From Magnetospirillum sp902729445 (GTDB taxonomy: Bacteria; Pseudomonadota; Alphaproteobacteria; Rhodospirillales; Magnetospirillaceae), in the NCBI RefSeq assembly GCF_902729445.1, contig NZ_CACVCE010000023.1, positions 124,001 through 188,000 of the forward strand: 64,000 nt of DNA. The letters are read 5' to 3'. The translations under genes and the position numbers were made by a program. The notes under the pieces are model-generated. The model had not been told where the DNA came from and made no database searches. It saw only the letters and a list, made by a program, of their open reading frames with translations. Positions 44,368-52,945 of the stretch are shown piece after piece (positions within the stretch are counted from its first letter, which is position 1; the number at the start of each line of letters is the position of its first letter).

Positions 44368-45153
44368 TTAAATTGCCGTCACCAGCCGCTCCACCACCGC
44401 CACCAGCCGCTCCAAGTCGTGATCGCGGCTCAGGCGGTGGTCGCCATCCTTGACCAGGATCACCTCGACGTCGGCGCTTTCCAGCCGGTCGGCGATCTTC
44501 AAGGCGGTCTGCCACGGCACGTCTTCGTCCTTCTGCCCCTGGATCAGCCGCACCGGGCAGGACAGGTTGATCTGATCGACCAGCAAAAGGTTGTTGCGGC
44601 CGTCCTCGATCAGCAGGCGGGGCACGATCCAGGGGTTCTCGGGCTCATAGCAATTCTCCAGCGTCACGAAGCCTTGCTCCAGCAGGTCGCGGCGCTGCTG
44701 GTCGGTGAAGTCGGCCCACATCAGATCCTCGGTGAAGTCGGGGGCGGCGGCAACGCCGACCAGGCCGGCAACCCGATCGCGGCGGCGCAATGCCGCCAGC
44801 AGGGCCAGCCAGCCGCCCAGGCTGGAGCCCACCAGCACCTGCGGTCCCTCGGTCAATTGGTCCAGCACCGCCACCGCGTCCTCGGCCCAGCGGCTGATCG
44901 AGCCGTCTTCCACCTTGCCGGAACTGATGCCGTGGCCGAACAGGTCGAAGCGCACGAAGGCCCGGCCCTGGGCCCGGCACATCGCTTCCAGGGCCAGCGC
45001 CTTGGTGCCTTCCATGTCGGAATGAAAGCCGTGCAGGAAGACGATTCCCGGGCCTTTTCCCGACAAACGCTTGTAGGCGATGGACGCGCCGAAATCGCGT
45101 GCTAATATCCCGGCCGCGATGGGGGGGACCCCGTCCATGTCCTTGTCAGCCAT
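44368..45153 (-). CDS. Alpha/beta hydrolase (ABHD10-like)
   Basis: The protein has 261 residues. The oxyanion region is GIVFLHGFHSDMEGTKALAL. The nucleophile elbow is VGSSLGGWLALL with Ser in GSSLGG. The acid is probably in RLIQGQKDEDVPW, and the catalytic His is in VKDGDHRLSRDHDLERL near the end. It resembles bacterial relatives of ABHD10 acyl-protein or carboxyl-ester hydrolases; the substrate is not known. Its start is only 14 bases from the divergent GT4 start, so promoters must lie within the genes. Confidence 0.85.
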   Translation of the reverse strand: MADKDMDGVPPIAAGILARDFGASIAYKRLSGKGPGIVFLHGFHSDMEGTKALALEAMCRAQGRAFVRFDLFGHGISSGKVEDGSISRWAEDAVAVLDQLTEGPQVLVGSSLGGWLALLAALRRRDRVAGLVGVAAAPDFTEDLMWADFTDQQRRDLLEQGFVTLENCYEPENPWIVPRLLIEDGRNNLLLVDQINLSCPVRLIQGQKDEDVPWQTALKIADRLESADVEVILVKDGDHRLSRDHDLERLVAVVERLVTAI

Positions 45154-45167
45154 TGTGCTTGCCTTTC

Positions 45168-46397
45168 ATGACCAGCGAGAATTCTTCCTCCATCGATGCC
45201 CCCGTGGGCGGCGAACGTCAACCCACCGTGCTGCAGGTCCTGCCGGCGCTGGTGACCGGCGGCGTCGAACGCGGCACCGTCGATGTCGCCGCCGCCCTGG
45301 CCGAGTCCGGCTGGCGTTCCATCGTCGCCTCGACCGGCGGGCCGATGGTGCGCGAACTGATCCGCGCCGGCGCCGAACATGTCGAGTTGCCGCTGGCGTC
45401 GAAGAACCCGCTGGTGATCCGCAAGAATACCGAGCGCCTGATCCGCCTGATCGAGGATAAGGGTGTCGATCTGGTGCATGCCCGCTCGCGCGCGCCGGCC
45501 TGGAGCGCCTATGGCGCCGCCCAGCGGACCAACACCCATTTCGTCACCACCTTCCACGGCACCTATAATCTGGGCTGGTTCGGCCTGAAGCAGAAATACA
45601 ATGCGGTGATGACCAAGGGCGAGCGGGTGATCGCCATCTCGGAATTCATCGCCGAGCATACCCGCCGGGTCTATGGGCTCGAGCCCGAGCGCATCCGCGT
45701 CATCCATCGCGGCGTCGATCTGGCCAAGTTCGACCCCGCCCGCGTCAGCCAGGAACGCATCATCCAACTGGCCAATCGCTGGCGTCTGCCCGATGGCTAT
45801 CAGGTGATCATGCTGCCCGGCCGGCTGACCCGCTGGAAGGGCCAGGCGGTGCTGATCGAAGCCTTGGCCGAACTGGGCCGCCACGACATCCGCTGCCTGC
45901 TGGTGGGGTCCGACCAGGGCCGGACCAGCTATCGCCAGGAACTGGTCGATCTGGTCAAGAAGCGCGGCCTGACCGACGTCGTCCACATCGTCGATGAATG
46001 CAACGACATGCCGGCCGCCTATATGCTGACCGACGTGGTGGTGTCGGCCTCGACCGACCCGGAAGCGTTCGGCCGGGTGGTGATCGAGGCCCAGGCCATG
46101 GGGCGCCCGGTGATCGCCACCGATCACGGTGCCCCGCGCGAGATCGTCGCCCACGGCCGCACCGGCTGGCTGGCCGCGCCCGGCGATGCTTCGGCCCTGG
46201 CCCAGGCGGTGGGACGCTTCCTGGCCCTGAACGAGGCCGAGCGCGGCACCATCGCCGATCTGGGTCAGCGTTTCGTGCGGGCCAACTTCACCAAGGAAGC
46301 GATGTGCGCCCGCACTTTGGCGGTCTATCGCGAGGTCCTGTCCGGCGAGGCCCCGGTCGCCCGCCAGGAGGAGTTGATTCCCCTGGAGATGGCGTGA
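45168..46397 (+). CDS. GT4 family glycosyltransferase
   Basis: The protein has 409 residues from the ATG at 45168. TVLQVLPALVTGGVERGTVDV is split across the first strand and the Gly-rich acceptor loop. Donor-domain motifs are VIMLPGRLTRWKGQAVLIEAL, LVGSDQGRTSYRQEL, and the EX7E segment STDPEAFGRVVIEAQAMGRP with DHGAPREIVAHGRTGWL. It is typical of LPS core GT4 enzymes. Its stop overlaps the GT9 start (GTGA), placing it in a three-gene coupled unit with the heptosyltransferase and phosphoesterase. Confidence 0.88.
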   Translation: MTSENSSSIDAPVGGERQPTVLQVLPALVTGGVERGTVDVAAALAESGWRSIVASTGGPMVRELIRAGAEHVELPLASKNPLVIRKNTERLIRLIEDKGVDLVHARSRAPAWSAYGAAQRTNTHFVTTFHGTYNLGWFGLKQKYNAVMTKGERVIAISEFIAEHTRRVYGLEPERIRVIHRGVDLAKFDPARVSQERIIQLANRWRLPDGYQVIMLPGRLTRWKGQAVLIEALAELGRHDIRCLLVGSDQGRTSYRQELVDLVKKRGLTDVVHIVDECNDMPAAYMLTDVVVSASTDPEAFGRVVIEAQAMGRPVIATDHGAPREIVAHGRTGWLAAPGDASALAQAVGRFLALNEAERGTIADLGQRFVRANFTKEAMCARTLAVYREVLSGEAPVARQEELIPLEMA

Positions 46398-47314
46398 TCC
46401 GGCGGGTTCTGGTCGTCAAGCTCGCCGCCCTGGGCGATTTCGTCCAGGCCTTCGGTCCGTTCGCCACCATCCGCGCTGCCCACCCCGATGCCGAGATCAC
46501 CTTGCTGACCACAAAGCCCTATGCCGAGTTGGCCGTGGCCAGCCCGTGGTTCGATCATGTGTGGATCGACGACAAGCCGAAATGGTGGCAATGGGGCAAG
46601 GTGGCGGTACTGAAGGACAGGCTGCGCCAGGGCCGCTTCGACCGGGTCTACGACTTGCAGACCTCGGATCGCTCGGGCTGGTATTTCCGGCTGATGGGCG
46701 GGCGGGTCCAGTGGTCGGGCATCGCCAAGGGCTGTGCGCTGCCCCACGCCAATCCCCGCCGCGACTTCATGCACACCCTGGACCGTCAGGCCGAGCAACT
46801 GGCCATGGCCGGCCTGGCCCCGATGGTCGCCCCCGACCTGGCCTGGGCCGATGCCGATATCGGCCGCTTCGGGCTGCCGCGTCCGTTCGCCCTGTTGTGC
46901 CCGGGGGGCGCGCGGCATCGGCCGGGCAAGCGCTGGCCGGCGGCGCATTTCGGCCAATTGGCGGCGTGGCTGGCCGCGCGCGGCATCATGCCGGTCCTGC
47001 TGGGCACCAAGGACGAGCAGGCCGAGATCGACGCCGTCGTCGCCGCGTGTCCGCAGGCGGTGGCCCTGACCGGGCGGACCAGTTTCCAGGACATCCTGGG
47101 TTTGGCTCGCCAGGCCCGGCTTGCCGTCGGCAACGATACCGGCCCGATGCACCTGATCGCCGCCGCCGGCTGCCCGGGCCTGGTGCTGTTCGGCCCCGAC
47201 AGCGATCCCGACTTATGCGCGCCGCGCGGACCGGTTCGGGTGGTGCGGGTGCCTGATCTGGCCGGGCTTGCCGTGGACGATGTCCAGCACAAGGTCACGG
47301 AATTGCTGTCGTGA
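46394..47314 (+). CDS. GT9 family (heptosyltransferase-like) glycosyltransferase
   Basis: The protein has 306 residues from a GTG overlapping the GT4 stop. VLVVKLAALGDFVQAFGPFA is the GT9 opening with the conserved Asp. CPGGARHRPGKRWPAAHFGQL and GNDTGPMHLIAAAGCPGLVLFG are the sugar-nucleotide-binding motifs. The family transfers heptose to LPS inner core. With the adjacent GT4 and WaaE-like genes this points to LPS core assembly, although whether this organism uses heptose is not shown. Confidence 0.9.
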   Translation: MIRRVLVVKLAALGDFVQAFGPFATIRAAHPDAEITLLTTKPYAELAVASPWFDHVWIDDKPKWWQWGKVAVLKDRLRQGRFDRVYDLQTSDRSGWYFRLMGGRVQWSGIAKGCALPHANPRRDFMHTLDRQAEQLAMAGLAPMVAPDLAWADADIGRFGLPRPFALLCPGGARHRPGKRWPAAHFGQLAAWLAARGIMPVLLGTKDEQAEIDAVVAACPQAVALTGRTSFQDILGLARQARLAVGNDTGPMHLIAAAGCPGLVLFGPDSDPDLCAPRGPVRVVRVPDLAGLAVDDVQHKVTELLS

Positions 47315-48246
47315 GCGAGGGGCGCGATTCTCACCGTCAGGCCTGGCGCCGGCGAAGGGACGAGCTGGAGTTGCGGCTGCAACAAGAGAGTATCCAGACC
47401 CATCAGGGTGGTGAACGGCGATTACCCGTTGCCGCGAAGGATTCCGTCCACCGCCTGTTTAAAGCGGTGGTGGCGGGGGTGGGGTTGAGAAAGCGGGCAT
47501 TGGCCAATGCTCAGGCGATCCGGGTCGAAGAACTGGTCCTGACCTTTGCCGATCTGCCCGACGCCTTTGACGGCTACACCATCTTGCATCTGTCGGACCT
47601 GCATGTTGGATCGGTGCCTCAGGGCGAGGCCAGGGTCGCCGACCTGATTCGTTCCCTGCGTCCCGACCTGGCGGTGATCACCGGCGACATTCAATCCATG
47701 GGGCGTCCCGCCGCCTGCGCCGCAATCGACGTGCTTGCCCCGGTCTTGGCGGCGATCACGGCGACGGATGGCATCGTGGCGGTGCTGGGAAACCATGATC
47801 AGGCCGATCTGGTCGAGCCGCTGGAGCGTTCGGGCGTCAGGGTGCTGTTGAACGAAGGAATGGCGGTGCGCCGGGATGGGCAGGTGATCCATCTGGTCGG
47901 GCTGGACGACATTCACGCCTTCTTCACCCCGGCGGCCGAGCACGCGCTGGCCGCCTATCGCGACGGTTTCCGCATCGCCCTGGTCCATACGCCCGAGATC
48001 GCCGGCTTGGCCGCCGAACTGGGCTACCGGCTTTATTTGTGCGGCCATACCCATGGCGGTCAGATCTGCCTGCCGGGCGGCCGTCTGGTGTTCCACGCCC
48101 TGCGCAGCCATACCGATCTGGCCAGTGGCGCCTGGCAATTGGGCGATTTGCAGGGCTACACCTCGCGCGGCGTGGGCGCGGGGATTGCTCCGGTGCGCTT
48201 CAATTGCCCGCCCGAGGCGACCCTGATCCGCCTGCGGCGGCCTTGA
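47311..48246 (+). CDS. Metallophosphoesterase
   Basis: The protein has 311 residues from a GTG overlapping the GT9 stop (GTGA). All calcineurin-like motifs are present: HLSDLHVG, GDIQSM, GNHD and GHTHGGQICLPGG. A basic N-terminal region of about 60 residues (QAWRRRRDELELRLQQE) lacks a strong membrane segment. Relatives include YkuE-like and UDP-diacylglucosamine-type hydrolases; coupling to LPS core genes fits a lipid or nucleotide-sugar phosphatase. The substrate is not determined. Confidence 0.87.
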   Translation: MSEGRDSHRQAWRRRRDELELRLQQESIQTHQGGERRLPVAAKDSVHRLFKAVVAGVGLRKRALANAQAIRVEELVLTFADLPDAFDGYTILHLSDLHVGSVPQGEARVADLIRSLRPDLAVITGDIQSMGRPAACAAIDVLAPVLAAITATDGIVAVLGNHDQADLVEPLERSGVRVLLNEGMAVRRDGQVIHLVGLDDIHAFFTPAAEHALAAYRDGFRIALVHTPEIAGLAAELGYRLYLCGHTHGGQICLPGGRLVFHALRSHTDLASGAWQLGDLQGYTSRGVGAGIAPVRFNCPPEATLIRLRRP

Positions 48247-48270
48247 CTTGAAATCCAAACACCTTACTGT
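48243..48270 (+). promoter_or_regulatory. Candidate promoter of thrS
   Basis: TTGACT (48243-48248) and TACTGT (48265-48270) are separated by 16 bases, about 40 bases upstream of the thrS ATG. The -35 is good and the -10 is moderate. It overlaps the end of the phosphoesterase gene. Confidence 0.4.
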
Positions 48271-48310
48271 CACCTGTTTCGCTTGACCCCGTCACAAAGA
48301 GAGTTTTTCC

Positions 48311-50227
48311 ATGGTCGCCATTACCCTTCCCGACGGCAATGTCCGCCAGTTCCCCGGTCCGGTGACCGGGCTGGAGGTCGCGCAAAGCATCGGCGCCGGC
48401 CTGGCCAAGGCTGCGCTGGCCATCCGCGTCGATGGCGTGATGAAGGATCTGGCGACGACCCTGACCGCCGATTGCCAATTGGCCATCGTGACGCCCAAGG
48501 ACCCCGACGCGCTGGAATTGCTGCGCCACGATGCCGCCCACGTCATGGCCGAGGCGGTCAAGGAGCTCTATCCCGAGACCCAGGTCACCATCGGCCCGTC
48601 GATCGAGAACGGCTTCTATTACGACTTCGCCCGCGCCACCCCCTTCACGCCCGAGGATCTGGAGAAGATCGAGGCCAAGATGAAGGAGATCGTCGATCGC
48701 GACGAGGCCATCACCCGCGAGGAATGGGAACGCGACAAGGCGGTCGCCTTCTTCCAGGGACTGGGCGAGCATTACAAGGCCGAGCTGATCGCCGCCATCC
48801 CGGCCGACCAGCCCATCGGCCTTTACCGCCAGGGCGCCTTCATCGATCTGTGCCGCGGGCCGCATCTGCCCAGTACCGCCAAGCTGGGCAAGGCCTTCAA
48901 GCTGATGAAGCTGGCCGGCGCCTATTGGCGCGGCGATTCCCGAAACGAGATGCTGCAGCGCATCTACGGCACCGCCTGGTTCGACAAGAAGGACCTGGAT
49001 TCCTACCTGCACATGCTGGAGGAAGCCGAAAAGCGCGACCATCGCCGGCTGGGCCGCGAGATGGACCTGTTCCACCTGCAAGAGGAAGCGGTCGGCTCGG
49101 TGTTCTGGCACCCCAAGGGCTGGGCGCTGTGGCGGACGGTGGAGACCTATATGCGCCGCCGCCTGGAAGCCACCGGCTATGTCGAGGTCAAGACGCCGCA
49201 ACTGGTCGATCGCAAGCTGTGGGAGGCCTCGGGTCACTGGGAGAAGTTCCGCGCCTCGATGTTCGTCGCCACCTCGGGCGAGGAAGAGCTGGAGCTGGCC
49301 ATCAAGCCGATGAACTGCCCCTGCCACGTCCAGATCTATCGCCACGGCATCAAGAGCTATCGCGACCTGCCGTTGCGCATGGCCGAGTTCGGTTCGTGCC
49401 ACCGCTACGAACCGTCGGGCGCTCTGCACGGCATCATGCGGGTGCGCGCCTTCACCCAGGACGACGCCCACATCTTCTGCACCGAGGACCAGATCACCTC
49501 GGAAACCATCGCCTTCTGCGAGCTTTTGAAGTCGGTCTACAAGGATTTCGGCTTCACCGACGTCCGGGTCAAATTCTCGGACCGGCCGGAAAAGCGGGCC
49601 GGCGAGGATGCCATCTGGGACAAGGCCGAAGGCGCGCTGCTCGAGGCTTCCAAGGCGGCCGGGCTGGAAACCACGCTGAATCCCGGCGAAGGCGCCTTCT
49701 ACGGTCCCAAGCTGGAATTCGTGCTGCGCGACGCCATCGGCCGCGACTGGCAGTGCGGCACGTTGCAGGTGGACTTCGTCCTGCCCGAGCGTCTGGACGC
49801 CCATTACACCGCCGAGGACGGCTCGAAGAAGCGTCCGGTCATGCTGCACCGGGCCATCCTGGGCTCGTTCGAGCGCTTCCTCGGCATCCTGATCGAGAAT
49901 TATGCCGGCCGCTTCCCGATGTGGCTGGCGCCTACCCAGGTGGTGGTGGCGACCATCGTGTCGGACGCCGACGATTACGCCCATCAGGTGGTCGATGCCC
50001 TGCGAGCCCAGGGAATCCGCGCCGAGATCGACCTGCGCAACGAAAAGATCAACAAGAAGGTGGCCGAACATTCGGGCCAGAAGGTGCCGATGCTGCTGGT
50101 GGTCGGCCGTCGCGAGGCCGAGGAACGCACGGTGGCGATCCGTCGCCTGGGCTCCCAAGCCCAAGAAATCATTGCGTTGGACCAAGCAGTTGCTACACTT
50201 GTGTCGGATGCCGCGCTTCCGGGCTGA
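48311..50227 (+). CDS. thrS: Threonine-tRNA ligase
   Basis: The protein has 638 residues, full length. The N-terminal TGS domain (ITLPDGNVRQFPGPVTG) is followed by the HxxxH editing domain (LRHDAAHVMAEAV). The class II core holds the zinc Cys in KPMNCPCHVQIY, motif 2 MRVRAFTQDDAHIFC and motif 3 PVMLHRAILGSFERFLGILIE. The C-terminal anticodon-binding domain ends the protein. It charges tRNA-Thr. It is followed by infC, the classic thrS-infC order. Confidence 0.97.
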   Translation: MVAITLPDGNVRQFPGPVTGLEVAQSIGAGLAKAALAIRVDGVMKDLATTLTADCQLAIVTPKDPDALELLRHDAAHVMAEAVKELYPETQVTIGPSIENGFYYDFARATPFTPEDLEKIEAKMKEIVDRDEAITREEWERDKAVAFFQGLGEHYKAELIAAIPADQPIGLYRQGAFIDLCRGPHLPSTAKLGKAFKLMKLAGAYWRGDSRNEMLQRIYGTAWFDKKDLDSYLHMLEEAEKRDHRRLGREMDLFHLQEEAVGSVFWHPKGWALWRTVETYMRRRLEATGYVEVKTPQLVDRKLWEASGHWEKFRASMFVATSGEEELELAIKPMNCPCHVQIYRHGIKSYRDLPLRMAEFGSCHRYEPSGALHGIMRVRAFTQDDAHIFCTEDQITSETIAFCELLKSVYKDFGFTDVRVKFSDRPEKRAGEDAIWDKAEGALLEASKAAGLETTLNPGEGAFYGPKLEFVLRDAIGRDWQCGTLQVDFVLPERLDAHYTAEDGSKKRPVMLHRAILGSFERFLGILIENYAGRFPMWLAPTQVVVATIVSDADDYAHQVVDALRAQGIRAEIDLRNEKINKKVAEHSGQKVPMLLVVGRREAEERTVAIRRLGSQAQEIIALDQAVATLVSDAALPG

Positions 50228-50240
50228 GACCCGGGGCGCG
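50212..50240 (+). other. Hairpin over the thrS stop
   Basis: CCGGG (50219-50223) pairs with CCCGG (50230-50234) around a CTGAGA loop. Outer CGCGC (50212-50216) pairs with GCGCG (50236-50240), with one unpaired T at 50217 and a T-G pair at 50218/50235. Only a short CTTTCCC follows. It may be a weak attenuator or processing site in the thrS-infC message. Confidence 0.35.
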
Positions 50241-50328
50241 CTTTCCCTTGAAGTTTGAGGGGTTGGCCGTGGGGGTGACACGGCAGACCACCCCTTGTAT
50301 CTGAGTTCGAACCGATGGAGATGGTTAC

Positions 50329-50865
50329 ATAGCCAGGCCGCCAATGCAGACGCCGCCCAAGAACGACGGGCCGCGCGTCAACCGAGAGATCGATGTCCGC
50401 ACCATTCGTTTGGTCGGCGCCGAAGGGGAAATGATCGGAGTCGTGTCCTTGCGCGAAGGCCTGTTGATGGCCGAGGAAGCGGGACTGGACCTTGTCGAGG
50501 TGTCACCGAACGCTGACCCGCCCGTTTGCAAAATTCTGGATTTCGGAAAGTTCAAGTACGAAGCCCAGAAGAAGAAGAACGAGGCGAAGAAGAAGCAGAA
50601 GGTCATCGAGGTCAAGGAAGTCAAGCTGCGCCCCGCCATCGACGACAATGATTACGGCGTCAAGGTCAGGGCCATGCGCAAGTTCCTCGAGGAAGGCGAC
50701 AAGGTCAAGGTGACGCTGCGCTTCCGCGGTCGCGAACTGGCCCACCAGGACCTGGGTATGAAGGTGCTGGAGCGGGTGCGCGACGACCTGGAAGACATCG
50801 GCAAGATCGAACAGATCCCGAAGATGGAAGGCCGCCAGATGGTGATGGTGATCTCGGCGAAATAA
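50329..50865 (+). CDS. infC: Translation initiation factor IF-3
   Basis: I place the start at an ATA codon (50329) because GGAG at 50317-50320 is eight bases upstream of it. The reading frame continues as IARPPMQTPPKNDGPRVNRE, and the in-frame ATG at 50344 lacks a ribosome-binding site. That gives 178 residues; the ATG would give 173. VEVSPNADPPVCKILDFGK and KKKNEAKKKQKVIEVKEVK (linker) precede the C-terminal domain with RGRELAHQDLGMKVLERV. Rare start codons on infC are known to let IF-3 repress its own synthesis. Confidence 0.93.
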   Translation: MARPPMQTPPKNDGPRVNREIDVRTIRLVGAEGEMIGVVSLREGLLMAEEAGLDLVEVSPNADPPVCKILDFGKFKYEAQKKKNEAKKKQKVIEVKEVKLRPAIDDNDYGVKVRAMRKFLEEGDKVKVTLRFRGRELAHQDLGMKVLERVRDDLEDIGKIEQIPKMEGRQMVMVISAK

Positions 50866-50902
50866 TCGTCGAGATTTCCGTCAAAACCCGGCGAGTCGGG
50901 GG

Positions 50903-50931
50903 TTGCGGAGCGCGCGCACTTGCGCTAAGTT
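50903..50931 (+). promoter_or_regulatory. Candidate promoter of tRNA-Ser
   Basis: TTGCGG (50903-50908) and TAAGTT (50926-50931) with a 17-base spacer lie about 38 bases before the tRNA. Matches to consensus are partial. Confidence 0.33.
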
Positions 50932-50968
50932 CCGCGCCTCCCCACCGACCGGGGTTCATCTTTCATGC

Positions 50969-51058
<90 letters not shown>

Positions 51059-51064
51059 TTCATC

Positions 51065-51097
51065 AAAAAAGCCGCGCCCTATCGGGTGCGGCTTTTT
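51065..51097 (+). terminator. Rho-independent terminator after tRNA-Ser
   Basis: GCCGCGCCC (51071-51079) pairs with GGGTGCGGC (51084-51092) around a TATC loop with one G-T pair. It is flanked by six A (51065-51070) and five T (51093-51097). The A-run means it can also terminate the minus-strand bactofilin transcript that ends at 51122. Confidence 0.9.
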
Positions 51098-51121
51098 GCT
51101 GTCGGTTCGCTCGGCCGGCGA

Positions 51122-51628
51122 TCAGTTGATGGTGGCGGGTGCCGGCTCGTCGGTTGCCGCCTCGATCGCCGCGGCTTGCGCCACCGGGGCGGCGGGGGCC
51201 GGCAGGGCGGCGCCGTTGCTCTTCTTCGGAGCCTCGGGGGCGGCGGCCTGGGCCGGGCTTCCAGCATTCTTGCGGGCGAAATGGCCTTCGACCTCGGCGC
51301 CGGCTTCGATCTCCAGGCTGGAATGGGTGATGTCGCCGATCACCTTGGCCGAATGGGCGATCGAGATGGTGGTGGCGGTGATCTTGCCGCGCAGTTCGCC
51401 GTGCACATGCACGGTCTCGGCGGTCACTTCGCCGGAAATGCGGGCGCCTTCGCCGACCACCAGATTCTGACAGGCGATGTCGCCCTCGACCTGCCCGTCG
51501 ATCTGCATCTCGCCCTGGGTGAAGATGTCGCCGACGATGCGGACGTCGGGACCGATCACCGACAGCGGGACCGCCGTTTTGGCGTGACCGCCGCCCATGG
51601 GGTTGACCTTAGCGAGCTTTCGGAACAT
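51122..51628 (-). CDS. Bactofilin
   Basis: The protein has 168 residues. The central bactofilin beta-helix (about 20-115) has repeated six-residue rungs such as VGDIFTQGEMQIDGQVEGDI and GEVTAETVHVHGELRGKI. It is bordered by a short N-terminal tail and an Ala/Pro-rich C-terminal tail. Bactofilins form nucleotide-independent filaments that localise peptidoglycan-modifying enzymes. The start lies inside the end of the M23 peptidase gene (20-base overlap), a strong functional pairing. Confidence 0.9.
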   Translation of the reverse strand: MFRKLAKVNPMGGGHAKTAVPLSVIGPDVRIVGDIFTQGEMQIDGQVEGDIACQNLVVGEGARISGEVTAETVHVHGELRGKITATTISIAHSAKVIGDITHSSLEIEAGAEVEGHFARKNAGSPAQAAAPEAPKKSNGAALPAPAAPVAQAAAIEAATDEPAPATIN

Positions 51629-52814
51629 CGCGACCTGCCGAGATGAATTTGACCGGGTCCTTGGGAGCATTGTTGACGCGCACTTCATAGTGCAGATGCG
51701 CGCCGGTGGAACGCCCGGAATTGCCCACCAAGCCAATGACCGTCGAGCGCGTCACCTTCTGGCCGTCCTTGACCTTGATGCGCGACAGATGGGCGTAGCG
51801 GCTGGAAATGCCGTTGCCATGGTCGATCTCGACGGTGTTGCCGTAGCGGTCCCATGGTTCGGCCAGGGTGATGATTCCGTCGCCGGCGGCATAGACCGGC
51901 GTGCCGATCGGCGCACCCAGATCGACGCCTTCATGGATGCCGCTGCGATTGTTCAGCGGATCGTTGCGGGTGCCGAAGCCGCTGTTGAATTCATAGCCGC
52001 CGCGGATCGGCTCGGCCAGCGGCAGGCGCTGCAGCGTCGCCTTCACACCCTTCCATTGGGCCATCCGCTCGACCAGCGCGCCCATGCTGACATCTTCCAC
52101 CGCGCCGGCGGGGGCCGGGATGAACGGGCCGCCCAGACCGGGCGAACGCTTGGCCTGCGACAGCACGCGGGCCGGGTCCAGTCCCAGCTTGGAAATCTGC
52201 TTCTCGGTCTCGGCGATGCGCGAGCCGGCGGCGTCCGAGGTCTTTTCGATGGCCTTGACCGAGGTGTTGCGCAGCCGCTCGAGCGAGGCTTCCAGCTCGC
52301 GCACCTGGTCGCGCACGGCGCCGGCCTCGTTGGCGCCGGGCTGGCCCTTCTCGTCATAGGCCGGTTCCGGCACCACGCGGCCACGCGCCAAAGCCGGCGC
52401 GCCCTTGCCCGGGCGGTCCTTGGCCAAGGCGTCGTTGGATTCCGCCAGCGTCTTCAGGTTGGTGTGGACGGTATCGACCTCGCGGGCGATGTCGCCGACC
52501 AGCCGCTCGGCCGAGTTCAGGCGGTGCTGGGCGGCGCGGTACGACGCCATCATCTCTTCCAGCGTGCGTTCCTTGGCGGCCAACTCGTCGGGCTGGCGGG
52601 TCAGCAAAGTGGTGGCGGTGCCGGCCCAGAAGGCCAGGGCGGCGACGCTGGCCACCAGCATCAGCTGGCGCTTGCGAGTCACGGTGAAGTGTTCGGCGCT
52701 GCCATCCGGGCGACGCACGAAGACCTGCCACTCGGGCAGAATCTGTGCTGCCAGGCGTTTTGCGATCTTGGAGTTTTTACCCCTCGCGATGAGGCCCAGT
52801 TTCCTGTCCACCAC
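51609..52814 (-). CDS. M23 family metallopeptidase with N-terminal anchor and coiled coil
   Basis: The protein has 401 residues from a GTG. One transmembrane segment (LMLVASVAALAFWAGTATTLL, about 51-71) is followed by a coiled-coil region (about 75-240). The LytM/M23 domain has zinc ligands in HEGVD (His, Asp) and HLHYE (His-x-His). The ligands are all present, so it should cleave peptidoglycan crosslinks in the periplasm. Overlap with the bactofilin gene suggests that the filament positions this hydrolase, as described for bactofilin and M23 pairs that shape helical or stalked bacteria. Confidence 0.92.
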   Translation of the reverse strand: MVDRKLGLIARGKNSKIAKRLAAQILPEWQVFVRRPDGSAEHFTVTRKRQLMLVASVAALAFWAGTATTLLTRQPDELAAKERTLEEMMASYRAAQHRLNSAERLVGDIAREVDTVHTNLKTLAESNDALAKDRPGKGAPALARGRVVPEPAYDEKGQPGANEAGAVRDQVRELEASLERLRNTSVKAIEKTSDAAGSRIAETEKQISKLGLDPARVLSQAKRSPGLGGPFIPAPAGAVEDVSMGALVERMAQWKGVKATLQRLPLAEPIRGGYEFNSGFGTRNDPLNNRSGIHEGVDLGAPIGTPVYAAGDGIITLAEPWDRYGNTVEIDHGNGISSRYAHLSRIKVKDGQKVTRSTVIGLVGNSGRSTGAHLHYEVRVNNAPKDPVKFISAGRDVPKAR

Positions 52815-52945
52815 CTTGGTATCTTCCCCCTGCCGTGTCGCGGATGTTGGATTCTCTGGTACGGCGACGGCGAGTGTACTCAGGCGGTGTGCGTTAATCT
52901 ATAGGTAATGACTCCAAACGATCGGTTAATTCGAAAAGCTTGATG
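52815..52945. other. Spacer upstream of the M23 gene
   Basis: These 131 bases lie between the M23 start and the end of the VWA-like gene. They have locally lower GC content toward 52890-52940. I see no convincing promoter or terminator. Confidence 0.3.
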
